Assembly (NCBI GenBank): GCA_964576715.1
Contig: CAZNWE010000070.1
Coordinates: forward strand, 1-20,014
Source: SLRI01 sp964576715
GTDB taxonomy: Bacteria > Pseudomonadota > Alphaproteobacteria > Geminicoccales > Geminicoccaceae
Direction of reading: 5' to 3'
Length of the DNA: 20,014 nucleotides
The stretch's first letter is position 1, and each line of letters opens with the position of its first letter. This document shows positions 7,704 through 15,228 of this stretch, piece after piece. Made by a program: the position numbers and the translations under genes. A model generated the notes under the pieces. It searched no databases, was not told the DNA's origin, and saw nothing but the letters and a program-made list of their open reading frames with translations.

Positions 7704-8732
7704 TCAGTACCAGAAACCGCTGGCGCGGAAGCGTGGCCGACCACCATCGAGGCCGAGGCCGAGGCCGGCCAGCGGTGCGGCGCTGATACGACCGTGCGGC
7801 ACGGCCAGCTCGGGCGATGCCGGTGGCGCGTCCTCGGCATAGAGCGACAGCAGCCTGGCGACGCGCTCCTCGGTCGGCGGGTGAGTGCGCAGCAGCGACG
7901 GCTCGGGCATCCGCCGCCCGGGCAGCAGGATCTCTTCCCAGTAGCGGCCCTGATAGCGGTCGAGTTTCTCGAGGGCGGCGGCGAGCCCGGCGGGATCGCG
8001 GGTCAGGGTGGCGGCCTCGAGATCGGCATCGAACTCCCGCGCCCGCGAGAGCGCGAACTGCAGCAGGCTGCCGAGCACTGGTGCCGCCAGCAGCACGGCG
8101 AGCGTAACGAACGGAACAAGAACATAGCCGAACAGCAGGAGCGGCAGGCTGGCCAGGGCGAGCACCACGCCGATCGTCGCCAGCAGGCTGGTCAGCCGGC
8201 TCATCGTGTCGGCGAGGCCCATCAACCAAAGGTCGTTGTTGCGGACATGGCTGATCTCGTGGGCCAGCACGCCGGCGAGTTCGCGCCACTCTAGCGCCCG
8301 GAGCAGACCGGCGGAAATCGCGATGGCGGCCTGTCGGCGGTTGCCGACGGCGAAGGCGTTGAGCACCGAGGACGGCAGGATGTATAGCCGGGGCGGCGTC
8401 TCGAGCCCGGCGCGCCGGCTCAGCGCCTCGATCAACCGCGCCGCCTCCGGCAAGGTCTGCCGGTCGACGGGCCGGGCACGATAGGCGCGCATGACCCAGT
8501 CGGGGGCGACGGTGGGCGACAGCAAAAAGCCCAACAGCCCGCCGCTCAAGGCCCAAAGCGCCACCTCCATGCCCCAGAGGCTCCAGGCGGAAAGGAACAC
8601 GATGGCGGCCATGCCGCCGAGCAGCAGGGCGGAGTGTAGGAGGTTGCGGCGCTTGTGCTGGCGGCGGCGCTCGGCATCGAATACCAGCCGTGGCTGGATG
8701 GATGGTGGGGCGTTGCGGATGAGCCTTAGCAT
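7704..8732 (-). CDS. htpX: HtpX-like M48 family membrane metalloprotease
   Basis: A 342-residue zinc endopeptidase of the inner membrane that degrades damaged membrane proteins. It has two N-terminal hydrophobic segments (about 31-51 and 56-72), then NAFAVG (125-130), the zinc motif HEISH (158-162), a hydrophobic pair (about 183-225), AREFDAD (231-237, with E233 as the third zinc ligand) and THPPTEERV (283-291), all M48B signatures. It is longer than usual HtpX (about 280-295) through a charged N-terminal 30 residues and a C-terminal tail of about 45 residues rich in proline and glycine. The ATG at 8732 is the first start after an in-frame stop; the AAGGA before it is unusually close. It stands alone, divergent from dgoK. 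Whether this is the canonical HtpX or a paralogue cannot be decided here. Confidence 0.93.
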   Translation of the reverse strand: MLRLIRNAPPSIQPRLVFDAERRRQHKRRNLLHSALLLGGMAAIVFLSAWSLWGMEVALWALSGGLLGFLLSPTVAPDWVMRAYRARPVDRQTLPEAARLIEALSRRAGLETPPRLYILPSSVLNAFAVGNRRQAAIAISAGLLRALEWRELAGVLAHEISHVRNNDLWLMGLADTMSRLTSLLATIGVVLALASLPLLLFGYVLVPFVTLAVLLAAPVLGSLLQFALSRAREFDADLEAATLTRDPAGLAAALEKLDRYQGRYWEEILLPGRRMPEPSLLRTHPPTEERVARLLSLYAEDAPPASPELAVPHGRISAAPLAGLGLGLDGGRPRFRASGFWY

Positions 8733-8830
8733 TTCCTTGATGTAGGGTCACACCGGAGCCGGCCAACGGTGATTGCCCGCCGGCCGACGAGCTGCGACAA
8801 GGCTGTGGAAGACATGGGGCTGCGAAAAAC

Positions 8831-8840
8831 GGGGAGAGAG
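8831..8840 (+). promoter_or_regulatory. Ribosome binding site of dgoK that decides the start
   Basis: The purine run GGGGAGAGAG ends 6 bases before the GTG at 8847. An in-frame ATG at 8769 lies upstream of this run, and the GTG (8859) and ATG (8862) just downstream are spaced too far, so the GTG at 8847 is preferred. Confidence 0.6.
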
Positions 8841-8846
8841 TGGGTC

Positions 8847-9764
8847 GTGGCCGAGCCTGTGATGATCGGGGTGGATTGGGGGACGTCGCGGCTGCGGCTG
8901 GCGCGGCTCGACAGCGATGCGACCGTGCTCGCCGAGCATGCCGCCAACGCCGGGATCCTGAGCGTCCGGAACGGTGGGTTCGCGGCGGTGCTGCGGACCG
9001 CGATGGCAGCGCTCGGCGAGGCGGCAAGAGGGCCGTTCGACGGCCTGCCGATCGTGCTGAGCGGGATGATCACCAGCCGGCAGGGCTGGCACGAGCTGCC
9101 CTACGCCGCCTGTCCGGCCGACGCCCCTGCCCTCGCCCAGGCACTCGGCCGGATGGAAGAGCCGGGCTTGGGCACGCTCCATTTCATCACCGGACTCCGC
9201 TCGACCGGTGCCGACGGGCTACCCGACGTGCTGCGCGGCGAGGAGACGCAGATCGTCGGTCAGGACGACCTCGCGACCGGCGAACTCGTGGTGCTGCCCG
9301 GGACGCACAGCAAGTGGGTGGTGGTCGAGGACGGCCGCATCATCCGCTTTCACACCTTCATGACCGGCGAGCTGTTCGCCGTCTTGAAGGAACACTCGAT
9401 CCTCGGCCGGTTGATGACGGCAGGGCCGGCGGACGACCCGGCCTTCGCCCGTGGGGTCGCGGTCGGCCTCGCCGGACCAGGCCTGCTCGGCCGCCTGTTC
9501 AGCGCCCGCTCGCTGCCCTTGCTGGGCCGATTGCCGGAAACCGGCATCGAGGATTATCTCTCTGGCCTGTTGATCGGCGCCGAGCTGATGGAGGCGATGG
9601 CGGCGGAACGGCCGGCCGCCGTGGTGGTGATCGGCAGCGATGCGCTGGCGGCACGCTACGCCAAGGCACTCGATCTGGCGGGGGTCCGGCACCGCGCCGG
9701 GCGGGCGGACGCGGCGTTCAGGGGGCAGTGGCGGGTGGCACGGGCGGCGGGGGTCATCGGATGA
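8847..9764 (+). CDS. dgoK: 2-dehydro-3-deoxygalactonokinase
   Basis: A 305-residue ASKHA-fold sugar kinase that phosphorylates 2-keto-3-deoxygalactonate at O6 in the DeLey-Doudoroff route. The phosphate-1 motif is MIGVDWGTSRLRLARLD near the N-terminus. It is followed by LSGMITSRQGWHELPYA, DVLRGEETQIVGQ, VVLPGTHSKWVVVEDGRI and the conserved FHTFMTGELFAVL, a sequence order typical of DgoK. The start is GTG, chosen from the ribosome site at 8831-8840. Its stop overlaps the ATG of the aldolase gene by 4 bp, so kinase and aldolase are coupled. No galactonate dehydratase, transporter or regulator is present next to the pair, so the source of the keto-deoxy sugar is not shown by this window. Confidence 0.93.
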   Translation: MAEPVMIGVDWGTSRLRLARLDSDATVLAEHAANAGILSVRNGGFAAVLRTAMAALGEAARGPFDGLPIVLSGMITSRQGWHELPYAACPADAPALAQALGRMEEPGLGTLHFITGLRSTGADGLPDVLRGEETQIVGQDDLATGELVVLPGTHSKWVVVEDGRIIRFHTFMTGELFAVLKEHSILGRLMTAGPADDPAFARGVAVGLAGPGLLGRLFSARSLPLLGRLPETGIEDYLSGLLIGAELMEAMAAERPAAVVVIGSDALAARYAKALDLAGVRHRAGRADAAFRGQWRVARAAGVIG

Positions 9765-10405
9765 GCGTGACGGCAACGGCGAAGCTCGAAGCGGCGCTGG
9801 CGGCCTTGCCGCTGGTCGCGATCCTGCGCGGCATTCGCCCGGAGGAAGCGGTGGCGGTGGCCGAGGTGCTGGTCGCGGCCGGGTTTCGGCTGCTCGAGGT
9901 GCCGTTGAACTCGCCCGAGCCGTTCAAGAGCGTCGAGGCCATCGCCGGACGGTTCGGCGCCGACTGCCTGGTCGGGGCCGGGACGGTGCTGGAGCCGGCC
10001 GCGGTCGCCCGGCTGGAGGCCGCCGGCGGTGAGCTCGTGGTCATGCCGCACGGCGATCCGGACGTGATCAAGGCCGCCAAGGCGATGGGCCTGGTCTGCA
10101 TACCCGGGGTCGCAACCCCGACCGAAGCCTTTGCCGCCCTGGCCGCCGGGGCCGATGCCCTGAAGCTCTTTCCGGCCGAGATCCTGCCACCGGCGGCGGT
10201 CAAGGCGCTGCTCGCGGTGCTGCCGGCGGGCACCGCACTGTTGCCGGTCGGCGGGATCCAGCCGGCGAGCCTGGCGGGCTACGTCGCAGCCGGCGCCAAA
10301 GGCTTCGGGCTCGGCTCGGCACTCTACAAGCCCGGCATGACGCCGGTTGCGGTGGCCGAGCGCGCCGCGGTGTTCGGGCAGGCCTGGCGGGCGCTCAGAC
10401 CCTGA
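9761..10405 (+). CDS. dgoA: 2-dehydro-3-deoxy-6-phosphogalactonate aldolase
   Basis: A 214-residue class I aldolase of the KDPG/KDPGal family that splits 2-keto-3-deoxy-6-phosphogalactonate into pyruvate and glyceraldehyde 3-phosphate. Seen are VAILRGI (19-25, with R23), LLEVPLNSPEPF (44-55, with E46 as general acid/base), VGAGTVL (71-77), CIPGVATPTEAF (113-124) and ADALKLFPAE (131-140, Schiff-base lysine K135), then LPVGGIQP and FGLGSALY. The VPLNSPEP form and the preceding dgoK favour the galactonate enzyme over the gluconate enzyme Eda. The ATG lies within the kinase stop (ATGA). The end overlaps the convergent small hypothetical gene by 11 bp. Confidence 0.94.
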   Translation: MSVTATAKLEAALAALPLVAILRGIRPEEAVAVAEVLVAAGFRLLEVPLNSPEPFKSVEAIAGRFGADCLVGAGTVLEPAAVARLEAAGGELVVMPHGDPDVIKAAKAMGLVCIPGVATPTEAFAALAAGADALKLFPAEILPPAAVKALLAVLPAGTALLPVGGIQPASLAGYVAAGAKGFGLGSALYKPGMTPVAVAERAAVFGQAWRALRP

Positions 10406-10727
10406 GGCTGAAGGCGGCGACCGGACCCTCGATCACGACGTGCTCGGCGAGCCGTGCCGCATAGGCGGCCAGTGCTGCGGGCATGGCCGGACGCTCGGGA
10501 CCGTCGGGCTGGGCGGCGTGGATGGTGAAGCCGGTGGCGCGATCCGGCTGCGGGCGGCGGATCGACACCGGCCCCCAGGCCCAATCGTCGATCCCGGGCG
10601 CGCCGCGCCGGCCGTCCTCGAGGGCCCGCGCGAAGCCGTCGCCGGCGGCCGCCTCTTGGGCGAGCTCGGCGAGCAGGCGGGCGGCCTCGCGGACCAGGAC
10701 GGGGCGGACGTGCAGCATGGCCCGCAT
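10395..10727 (-). CDS. Hypothetical protein, 110 residues
   Basis: I do not recognise this protein. It starts 15 bp after the M20 deacylase stop on the same strand and could be co-transcribed with it. Its codons have the strong G/C third-position bias of the neighbouring genes, which supports it being real. The first 45 residues are an alanine- and leucine-rich, probably helical stretch (REAARLLAELAQEAAAG). The rest contains GIDDWAWGPVSIRRP and ends HVVIEGPVAAFSLRV, which looks like a small alpha/beta domain. There is no signal peptide, membrane helix or cysteine cluster. The ribosome site is weak; an alternative ATG lies three codons in. Its end overlaps the end of dgoA by 11 bp on the opposite strand. 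Confidence 0.55.
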   Translation of the reverse strand: MRAMLHVRPVLVREAARLLAELAQEAAAGDGFARALEDGRRGAPGIDDWAWGPVSIRRPQPDRATGFTIHAAQPDGPERPAMPAALAAYAARLAEHVVIEGPVAAFSLRV

Positions 10728-10742
10728 GATGCAACGTTAACC

Positions 10743-12017
10743 TTAATTCCGGGTTAAGCCCATGAGCGACAGCGTGGCCAGGGCCATGACGCGCATCGCG
10801 GCCACGAGGTCGGCGATGACGACGAACTCGTCGGGCTGGTGGGCCAGATCGAGGATGCCGGGGCCGTAGGCGATGCAGTCGTGCAGGTGGCCGATCCGGG
10901 CGATGTGCTTCTGGTCGTAGGTGCCGGGCGAAGCGACGAAGGCAGCCGGGCGGCCGATGACCGCCTCGATCGCCCGGGCCACCGCCTGCGGCACGGGCGA
11001 CGTCGGCTCGGTCATGATCGGGGCCACGTGCATGAGCTCGCGAACGGCAAAAGCGAAGCCCGGCCGCTCGCCGGCCAGTCGGTCGAGGACAGCCGTGATC
11101 TCGGCCCTGACCTCGTCGATGTGCTCCTCGATCAGATAGCGCCGATCGAGGGTCAGTCGGCAGCGGTCGGGCACGCAGGCGGCCGGCAGGCCGGTGCCGT
11201 CGGGGGCAGTGCCGGCGGCGATGGCGTTGAGGTTCAAGGTCGAGGCCCGGGCGGCATCGGGGACGACCGGCATCGCGGTCCGGCGCCCGGCCAAGCGGGG
11301 AAAGACCTCGGCCTCGAGGGCCGCGACGAAGGCGCTCATGTGGCGGATCGCACAATCGCCGAGAAACGGCATCGAGCCGTGCGCGATGCGGCCCTGGGTC
11401 TCGATCTCGGCCCACCAGACGCCGCGGTGGCCGATGCAGACCCGATCGACGTTCAAGGGCTCGGGGATGATGACATGGTCGACCCGGGGCTTGGAGAACA
11501 AGCCCAGCTTGGCCAGATGCGCCACCCCGCCGAAGCCGCCGGTCTCCTCGTCCACCGTGCCGGAGACCTCGATCGCCCCGACGAGCGGCAGGCCGCTGTC
11601 GATCAGCGCTTCCACGGCAACCACGGCCGCGGCGAGGCCGCCCTTCATGTCGCAGGTGCCGCGACCGTAGATCCGGCCGTTCTCGATGGCTCCGGCGAAG
11701 GGGTCGTGGCGCCAGCCCTGCCCCACCTCGACGACATCGAGATGGCCGTTGAAGTGGATGGTGGGCCCCGGCCTGCCGGTCTCGTAGCGGCCGATGACGT
11801 TGGTCCTGGGATAGCGGTCGCTGTCGCCCGGCGTCCCCTCGCCGCGGATGTACCGCACGGCGAAGCCGGCGGCCGCGAGGCGCTGCCCGAGGAACTCGGC
11901 GCAGGGTGTGTAGGCCTCGCCCGGCGGGTTGATCGTCGGGTAGGCGACGAGATCGCGGGTCAGCGCGACCACCTCGGCCTCGCGCCTGCCGATCGCCGCC
12001 TCGAGCTTCTCGTCCAT
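10743..12017 (-). CDS. M20 family deacylase (ArgE/DapE-like)
   Basis: A 424-residue di-zinc amidohydrolase of the acetylornithine deacetylase/succinyl-diaminopimelate desuccinylase family. The metal and catalytic residues are visible: FNGHLDVV (H92, D94), YGRGTCDMKGG (bridging D123), GTVDEETGG (catalytic E157 and metal E158), IIPEPLN (E186) and a late DLAHQPDEF histidine. The dimerisation domain sits about 195-310, including the GRIAHGSMP segment. Such enzymes release an acyl group from an N-acylated amino acid in the cytoplasm. It is not next to arginine or lysine biosynthesis genes, so a catabolic deacylase on another N-acyl compound is as likely as ArgE itself. The start at 12017 has a GGGGA site upstream. 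It is divergent from the hydratase gene across 76 bp, which probably holds both promoters. Confidence 0.9.
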   Translation of the reverse strand: MDEKLEAAIGRREAEVVALTRDLVAYPTINPPGEAYTPCAEFLGQRLAAAGFAVRYIRGEGTPGDSDRYPRTNVIGRYETGRPGPTIHFNGHLDVVEVGQGWRHDPFAGAIENGRIYGRGTCDMKGGLAAAVVAVEALIDSGLPLVGAIEVSGTVDEETGGFGGVAHLAKLGLFSKPRVDHVIIPEPLNVDRVCIGHRGVWWAEIETQGRIAHGSMPFLGDCAIRHMSAFVAALEAEVFPRLAGRRTAMPVVPDAARASTLNLNAIAAGTAPDGTGLPAACVPDRCRLTLDRRYLIEEHIDEVRAEITAVLDRLAGERPGFAFAVRELMHVAPIMTEPTSPVPQAVARAIEAVIGRPAAFVASPGTYDQKHIARIGHLHDCIAYGPGILDLAHQPDEFVVIADLVAAMRVMALATLSLMGLTRN

Positions 12018-12093
12018 GCCGATCCCCGCTATCGTCTGACGGAATCGTCGGGGGTCGCCCGGCGGAAGTCAACAGCAGGCGGGGGGCAGGCTC

Positions 12094-12852
12094 GTGACCA
12101 CCGGGACACTGGTTGCGGAGAACCGCATCAAGGGCGGCAGGCTGCCCGGGCTCGGGCTCGACGAGGCTACGGGCTACCGCGTCCAGAGCGAGGCCAACCA
12201 GGTGCTGGCACTGCGGCTCGGGGCGGTCGCCGGTCACAAGATCGGGGCCACAGCCCTGGGCATGCGCCGGCTCTTGAACGTCCCGGGGCCGATCGCCGGC
12301 GACGTCTTCGCCGCAACCGTGCACCAGGCGCACGCGGGGCTCGCCTTCACCGACCATGTGCGGCCGGGTGTGGAGACCGAGATCGCGGTGCGCATCGCCC
12401 GCGACCTGGCACCCGGCGAGGCTCCCTGGACGGTCGAGCGGATCGGCGAGGTGGTCGCTGCCGTGATGCCGGCGATCGAGATCGTCGACGACCGCTACGC
12501 CGACTTTCCGTCGGCCGGCGCGGGCACGATCATCGCCGACAACGCCTTCAACGCCGCCTGCATCCTGGGCCCCGAGACCACCGACTGGCAGAACCTCGCC
12601 CTCGACCGGCTCACCGCCCGAACGATCATCGACGGCAAGGCGATCGCGACCGGCCTCTCCAGCGAACTCCTCGGCCACCCCCTGAACGCCCTGGTCTGGC
12701 TCGCCGACAGCTTCGCCGGCCGCGGCCGAACCCTGCGCGCCGGCCGCTTCGTCAGCCTCGGCACGATCACGCCGGTGCAGTGGCTCACGAGACCCTGCGC
12801 GGTCGAGATCGAGGTCGAGGGATTGGGGGATGTGGGAGTATGCTTTCAATGA
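12094..12852 (+). CDS. 2-keto-4-pentenoate hydratase-like protein (FAH superfamily)
   Basis: A 252-residue protein of the MhpD/fumarylacetoacetate-hydrolase superfamily. These enzymes use a divalent metal to hydrate or decarboxylate 2-oxo acids. Seen are VAGHKIGATA (45-54, active-site lysine K49), RPGVETEIAVRIARDL (90-105, metal ligands E94 and E96), VMPAIEIVDDRYADF (124-138, third acidic ligand E129), IIADNAFNAACILG (146-159) and LSSELLGHPLNALVWLAD near the C-terminus. The start is GTG with a GGGGGCAGG purine run 4-12 bases before it. There is no ring-cleavage pathway beside it; instead it leads a plus-strand set with a microprotein and a PLP enzyme, so the true substrate may be an unusual 2-oxo acid. 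Confidence 0.88.
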   Translation: MTTGTLVAENRIKGGRLPGLGLDEATGYRVQSEANQVLALRLGAVAGHKIGATALGMRRLLNVPGPIAGDVFAATVHQAHAGLAFTDHVRPGVETEIAVRIARDLAPGEAPWTVERIGEVVAAVMPAIEIVDDRYADFPSAGAGTIIADNAFNAACILGPETTDWQNLALDRLTARTIIDGKAIATGLSSELLGHPLNALVWLADSFAGRGRTLRAGRFVSLGTITPVQWLTRPCAVEIEVEGLGDVGVCFQ

Positions 12853-12889
12853 GACTGTGGCAGAAGCCCAGCAGCCGATGAGGTGCATC

Positions 12890-13012
12890 ATGGATGATGA
12901 AGACAGCGTGATCTTCGACGATGTCGAGGAAGAAGATCCGTTCGCTCTCTTCGACGAGTGGGCGTCACCGGAGGATACCGCGGCATTTGACGCGTTGATG
13001 CCACGCCCATGA
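12890..13012 (+). CDS. 40-residue acidic microprotein, antitoxin-tail-like
   Basis: A small frame with 15 Asp/Glu and only one basic residue in 40. Its second half, DPFALFDEWASPEDTAAFDA, resembles from memory the pattern EW-x-S-x-x-D-x-x-A-(F/Y)-x-x-L at the C-terminal end of many AbrB/MazE-type antitoxins, where that tail wraps the toxin. No DNA-binding domain and no adjacent toxin is visible. AGGTG 4-8 bases before the ATG at 12890 supports this start; longer in-frame starts at 12830 and 12878 have poorer sites. The stop overlaps the next start by 4 bp (ATGA), so it is probably translated as part of the hydratase-PLP enzyme transcript. It may be an orphan antidote, an antitoxin remnant or a small regulator of its neighbours; none is proven. 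Confidence 0.55.
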   Translation: MDDEDSVIFDDVEEEDPFALFDEWASPEDTAAFDALMPRP

Positions 13013-14154
13013 CACCCCCCAATCGCGCCACCCCCGAGACCCGCGCCGTGCAGGCGCTGCACGAGATCGATCCGGCGACCGGTGCCGTGGTCCCCGGCAT
13101 CCAGCCGGCCTCGACCTTCGCGCGGGATGCCGACTACGCGCTCCGCAACGGCTACGTCTACAGCCGCGATACCTGCCCGACCGTCCACCATGCCGAGCGG
13201 ATCATCGCCAGCCTCGAGGACGGGGCCGGTGCCCTCCTCTTCGCCTCGGGGCTCGCGGCTTGTGCCGCGCTGTTCGAGACGGTACCGCCGGGCAAGCGGA
13301 TCGCAGCACCCAGGGTGATGTATCACGGCGCACAGGACTGGCTGGTGCGGCTGCGCGACCGACGCGGGATCGGGGTCGACTGGTTCGATGCGGCGCAGAT
13401 GGCGACCCTCGAGCAGGCGGTCCGGCCGGGCGAGACGGGACTGCTCTGGCTGGAGACCCCGGTCAACCCGAACTGGGACGTGATCGATATCGCGGCCGCC
13501 GCCCGGATCGGCCATGCCGCCGGTGCGGTGGTCGCGGTGGACGGCACCTGCGCCTCGCCGGTGACCACGCAAGCCCTCGGCCTCGGCGCCGACATCGTCT
13601 TTCATTCGGCGACCAAGTATCTGAACGGGCACAGCGACCTGACCGCCGGCGTGCTGGTGACACAGGTCGAGGACGAGGCCTCGCGGGAACTGCGCTGGCT
13701 GCGCTCGCGGATGGGCGGGGTCTTGGGGGCGTTCGAGGCTTGGCTCTTGATCCGGGGGATGCGGACGCTGTTCGTGCGGTTCGACAAGGCGTCGGCCAAC
13801 GCGCTGGCGATCGCCCGGCATCTCGAGGGCCACGCCGCCATCGAGCAGGTGCTCTATCCGGGGCTCGAGAGCCATCCGCAACACGCCGTGGCGAAGCGGC
13901 AGATGACCCGGGGGTTCGGGGGGATGCTGTCGATCCTGGTGCGGGGCGGGGCGGTGGAGGCCAAGCGGATCGCCTCCTCGACCCGGCTCTTCCTGCCGGC
14001 GACGTCGCTCGGCGGGGTGGAGAGCCTGATCGAGCACAGGAAGGCCGTGGAGGGGCCGCACAGCGTGGTGCCGGACAACCTGATCCGGATCTCCGTCGGC
14101 ATCGAGGATTTGGGTGACCTCGTTGCCGACCTCGAGCAGGCGCTCGCTCAGTAG
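13009..14154 (+). CDS. Cys/Met metabolism PLP-dependent enzyme (cystathionine beta-lyase/gamma-synthase family)
   Basis: A 381-residue fold-type I PLP enzyme. Motifs in order: YVYSRDTCPTVHHAERIIAS (49-68, phosphate contact from the neighbouring subunit), ALLFASGLAA (75-84), MYHGAQDW (104-111), LETPVNP (148-154), AVDGTCASP (176-184, D178 pairs with the pyridine nitrogen), HSATKYLNGHSD (199-210, Schiff-base K203) and PATSLGGVESLIEHR near the end. The family catalyses beta- or gamma-elimination or replacement on sulfur or oxygen amino acids. Compared with the usual YGGT and VDNTF, this protein has YHGA and VDGTC, so substrate preference may differ. Its ATG overlaps the microprotein stop. It converges on arsP, and the two ends overlap by 7 bp. 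Beta-lyase versus gamma-lyase/synthase cannot be chosen. Confidence 0.9.
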   Translation: MTPPNRATPETRAVQALHEIDPATGAVVPGIQPASTFARDADYALRNGYVYSRDTCPTVHHAERIIASLEDGAGALLFASGLAACAALFETVPPGKRIAAPRVMYHGAQDWLVRLRDRRGIGVDWFDAAQMATLEQAVRPGETGLLWLETPVNPNWDVIDIAAAARIGHAAGAVVAVDGTCASPVTTQALGLGADIVFHSATKYLNGHSDLTAGVLVTQVEDEASRELRWLRSRMGGVLGAFEAWLLIRGMRTLFVRFDKASANALAIARHLEGHAAIEQVLYPGLESHPQHAVAKRQMTRGFGGMLSILVRGGAVEAKRIASSTRLFLPATSLGGVESLIEHRKAVEGPHSVVPDNLIRISVGIEDLGDLVADLEQALAQ

Positions 14155-15173
14155 AACGCGTTGAACATGAGACCCAAAGCCATGGCGCCGCCGAGCGAGA
14201 AGCCGAGGTAGGCGAGAAAGACCGGGGGCTTGGCCAGGGCCCAGACGGCGATGGCGGCCGGCATCGAGGTGACGCCGCCAGCGATCAGGAAGGCCATGCC
14301 GGCACCCGGGGTCATGCCCTGGCCGATGAGGCCGCCGATCAAGGGCAGCGCAGCGTAGCCATTGAGATAGGCCGGGACGCCGACGAGGACGGCGGTGATC
14401 ACCGGCAGGATGCCGGCACCGCCCAGGGTGGAGGCGACCAGCTCAGCCGGGATGTAGGCGATCATCAGGCTTTCCAGCAGGAAGGCCAGGGCCAGCCACT
14501 TGCCGAGGAAGAGCGTCGTGTCCACAGCACTGCTGGTGAAGGTCGTCCGCCGCGCCGGCTCGTCCCAGAAGCGCCAGACGACCGCCTTGGGATTCCTGAT
14601 CTTGGCACCGCCGCAGCCGCCATTGCCGACCTCGGGCCGCAAGGGATCGGTGAAGGCGCCGTTGTTCATCAAGAGTGCCGTGCCGAAGCCGCCGATCAGG
14701 CCCAGGGCCACCGCGGCGAAAGTCTTGTAGAGGGCGAAGGTCAGCCCCAGCGTGCCCAGGGTCAGGACGAACATTGAGGGGTCCATCAACGGCGAGGCCA
14801 GCCAGAACGCCATGACCGCCGGCAACGGCACCCCCATCACCAGCAGGGCCGCGATCAGCGGGATGACGCCGCAGGAGCAGAACGGCGAGAAGGCGCCGAC
14901 AATGCTCGCGACGACGACCATCGGCAGCAGCCGGCCGGTGAAGGCGCGGGCGATCAGGTTGTCGGCACCCGAAGCCTTGGCGTAGGCGGCGATCGCGATG
15001 GCGGCCAGGAGATAGGGAGCGACACCGAGCAGGCTGTTGGCGACGAAGCCGACGCTGCTCCAGGCCTGGCCCGGCGCGATGACGGCGGTGGCCAGGAGGA
15101 TGGCAGCGATCGCCAGGAACACCTTGTCCGGCAGCCGGGCAGCTTCACCCAGACGGGCGACGAGGGCGGTCAT
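14148..15173 (-). CDS. arsP: ArsP-like permease (organoarsenical efflux)
   Basis: A 341-residue inner-membrane permease of the UPF0718/DUF318 group. There are about eight to ten hydrophobic helices in two halves separated by a soluble loop (about 172-215, containing NGGCGGAK). Each half carries a conserved signature: AFSPFCSCGVIPLIAALLVM (94-113), LASPLMDPSMF (125-135), VGVPAYLNGYAALPL (266-280) and AGGVTSMPAAIAVW (300-313). Members of this family export trivalent organoarsenicals such as methylarsenite. The immediately upstream arsR on the same strand supports that role rather than a general permease. A strong GGAGG lies 9 bases before the ATG. The last bases overlap the convergent PLP enzyme gene by 7 bp, so no terminator space exists between them. 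Confidence 0.85.
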   Translation of the reverse strand: MTALVARLGEAARLPDKVFLAIAAILLATAVIAPGQAWSSVGFVANSLLGVAPYLLAAIAIAAYAKASGADNLIARAFTGRLLPMVVVASIVGAFSPFCSCGVIPLIAALLVMGVPLPAVMAFWLASPLMDPSMFVLTLGTLGLTFALYKTFAAVALGLIGGFGTALLMNNGAFTDPLRPEVGNGGCGGAKIRNPKAVVWRFWDEPARRTTFTSSAVDTTLFLGKWLALAFLLESLMIAYIPAELVASTLGGAGILPVITAVLVGVPAYLNGYAALPLIGGLIGQGMTPGAGMAFLIAGGVTSMPAAIAVWALAKPPVFLAYLGFSLGGAMALGLMFNAFY

Positions 15174-15228
15174 TGGGCGTTTCCTCCGTTGGTCTTCCTA
15201 GGAAAATTGAAATAGCAGGCGAAAGGCA

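Noticed and set aside
10324..14061. Minus-strand open frame of 1245 codons
   Set aside because: It runs antisense to or out of frame with five well-recognised genes (dgoA, M20 deacylase, FAH hydratase, microprotein, PLP enzyme) and its product has no family resemblance.
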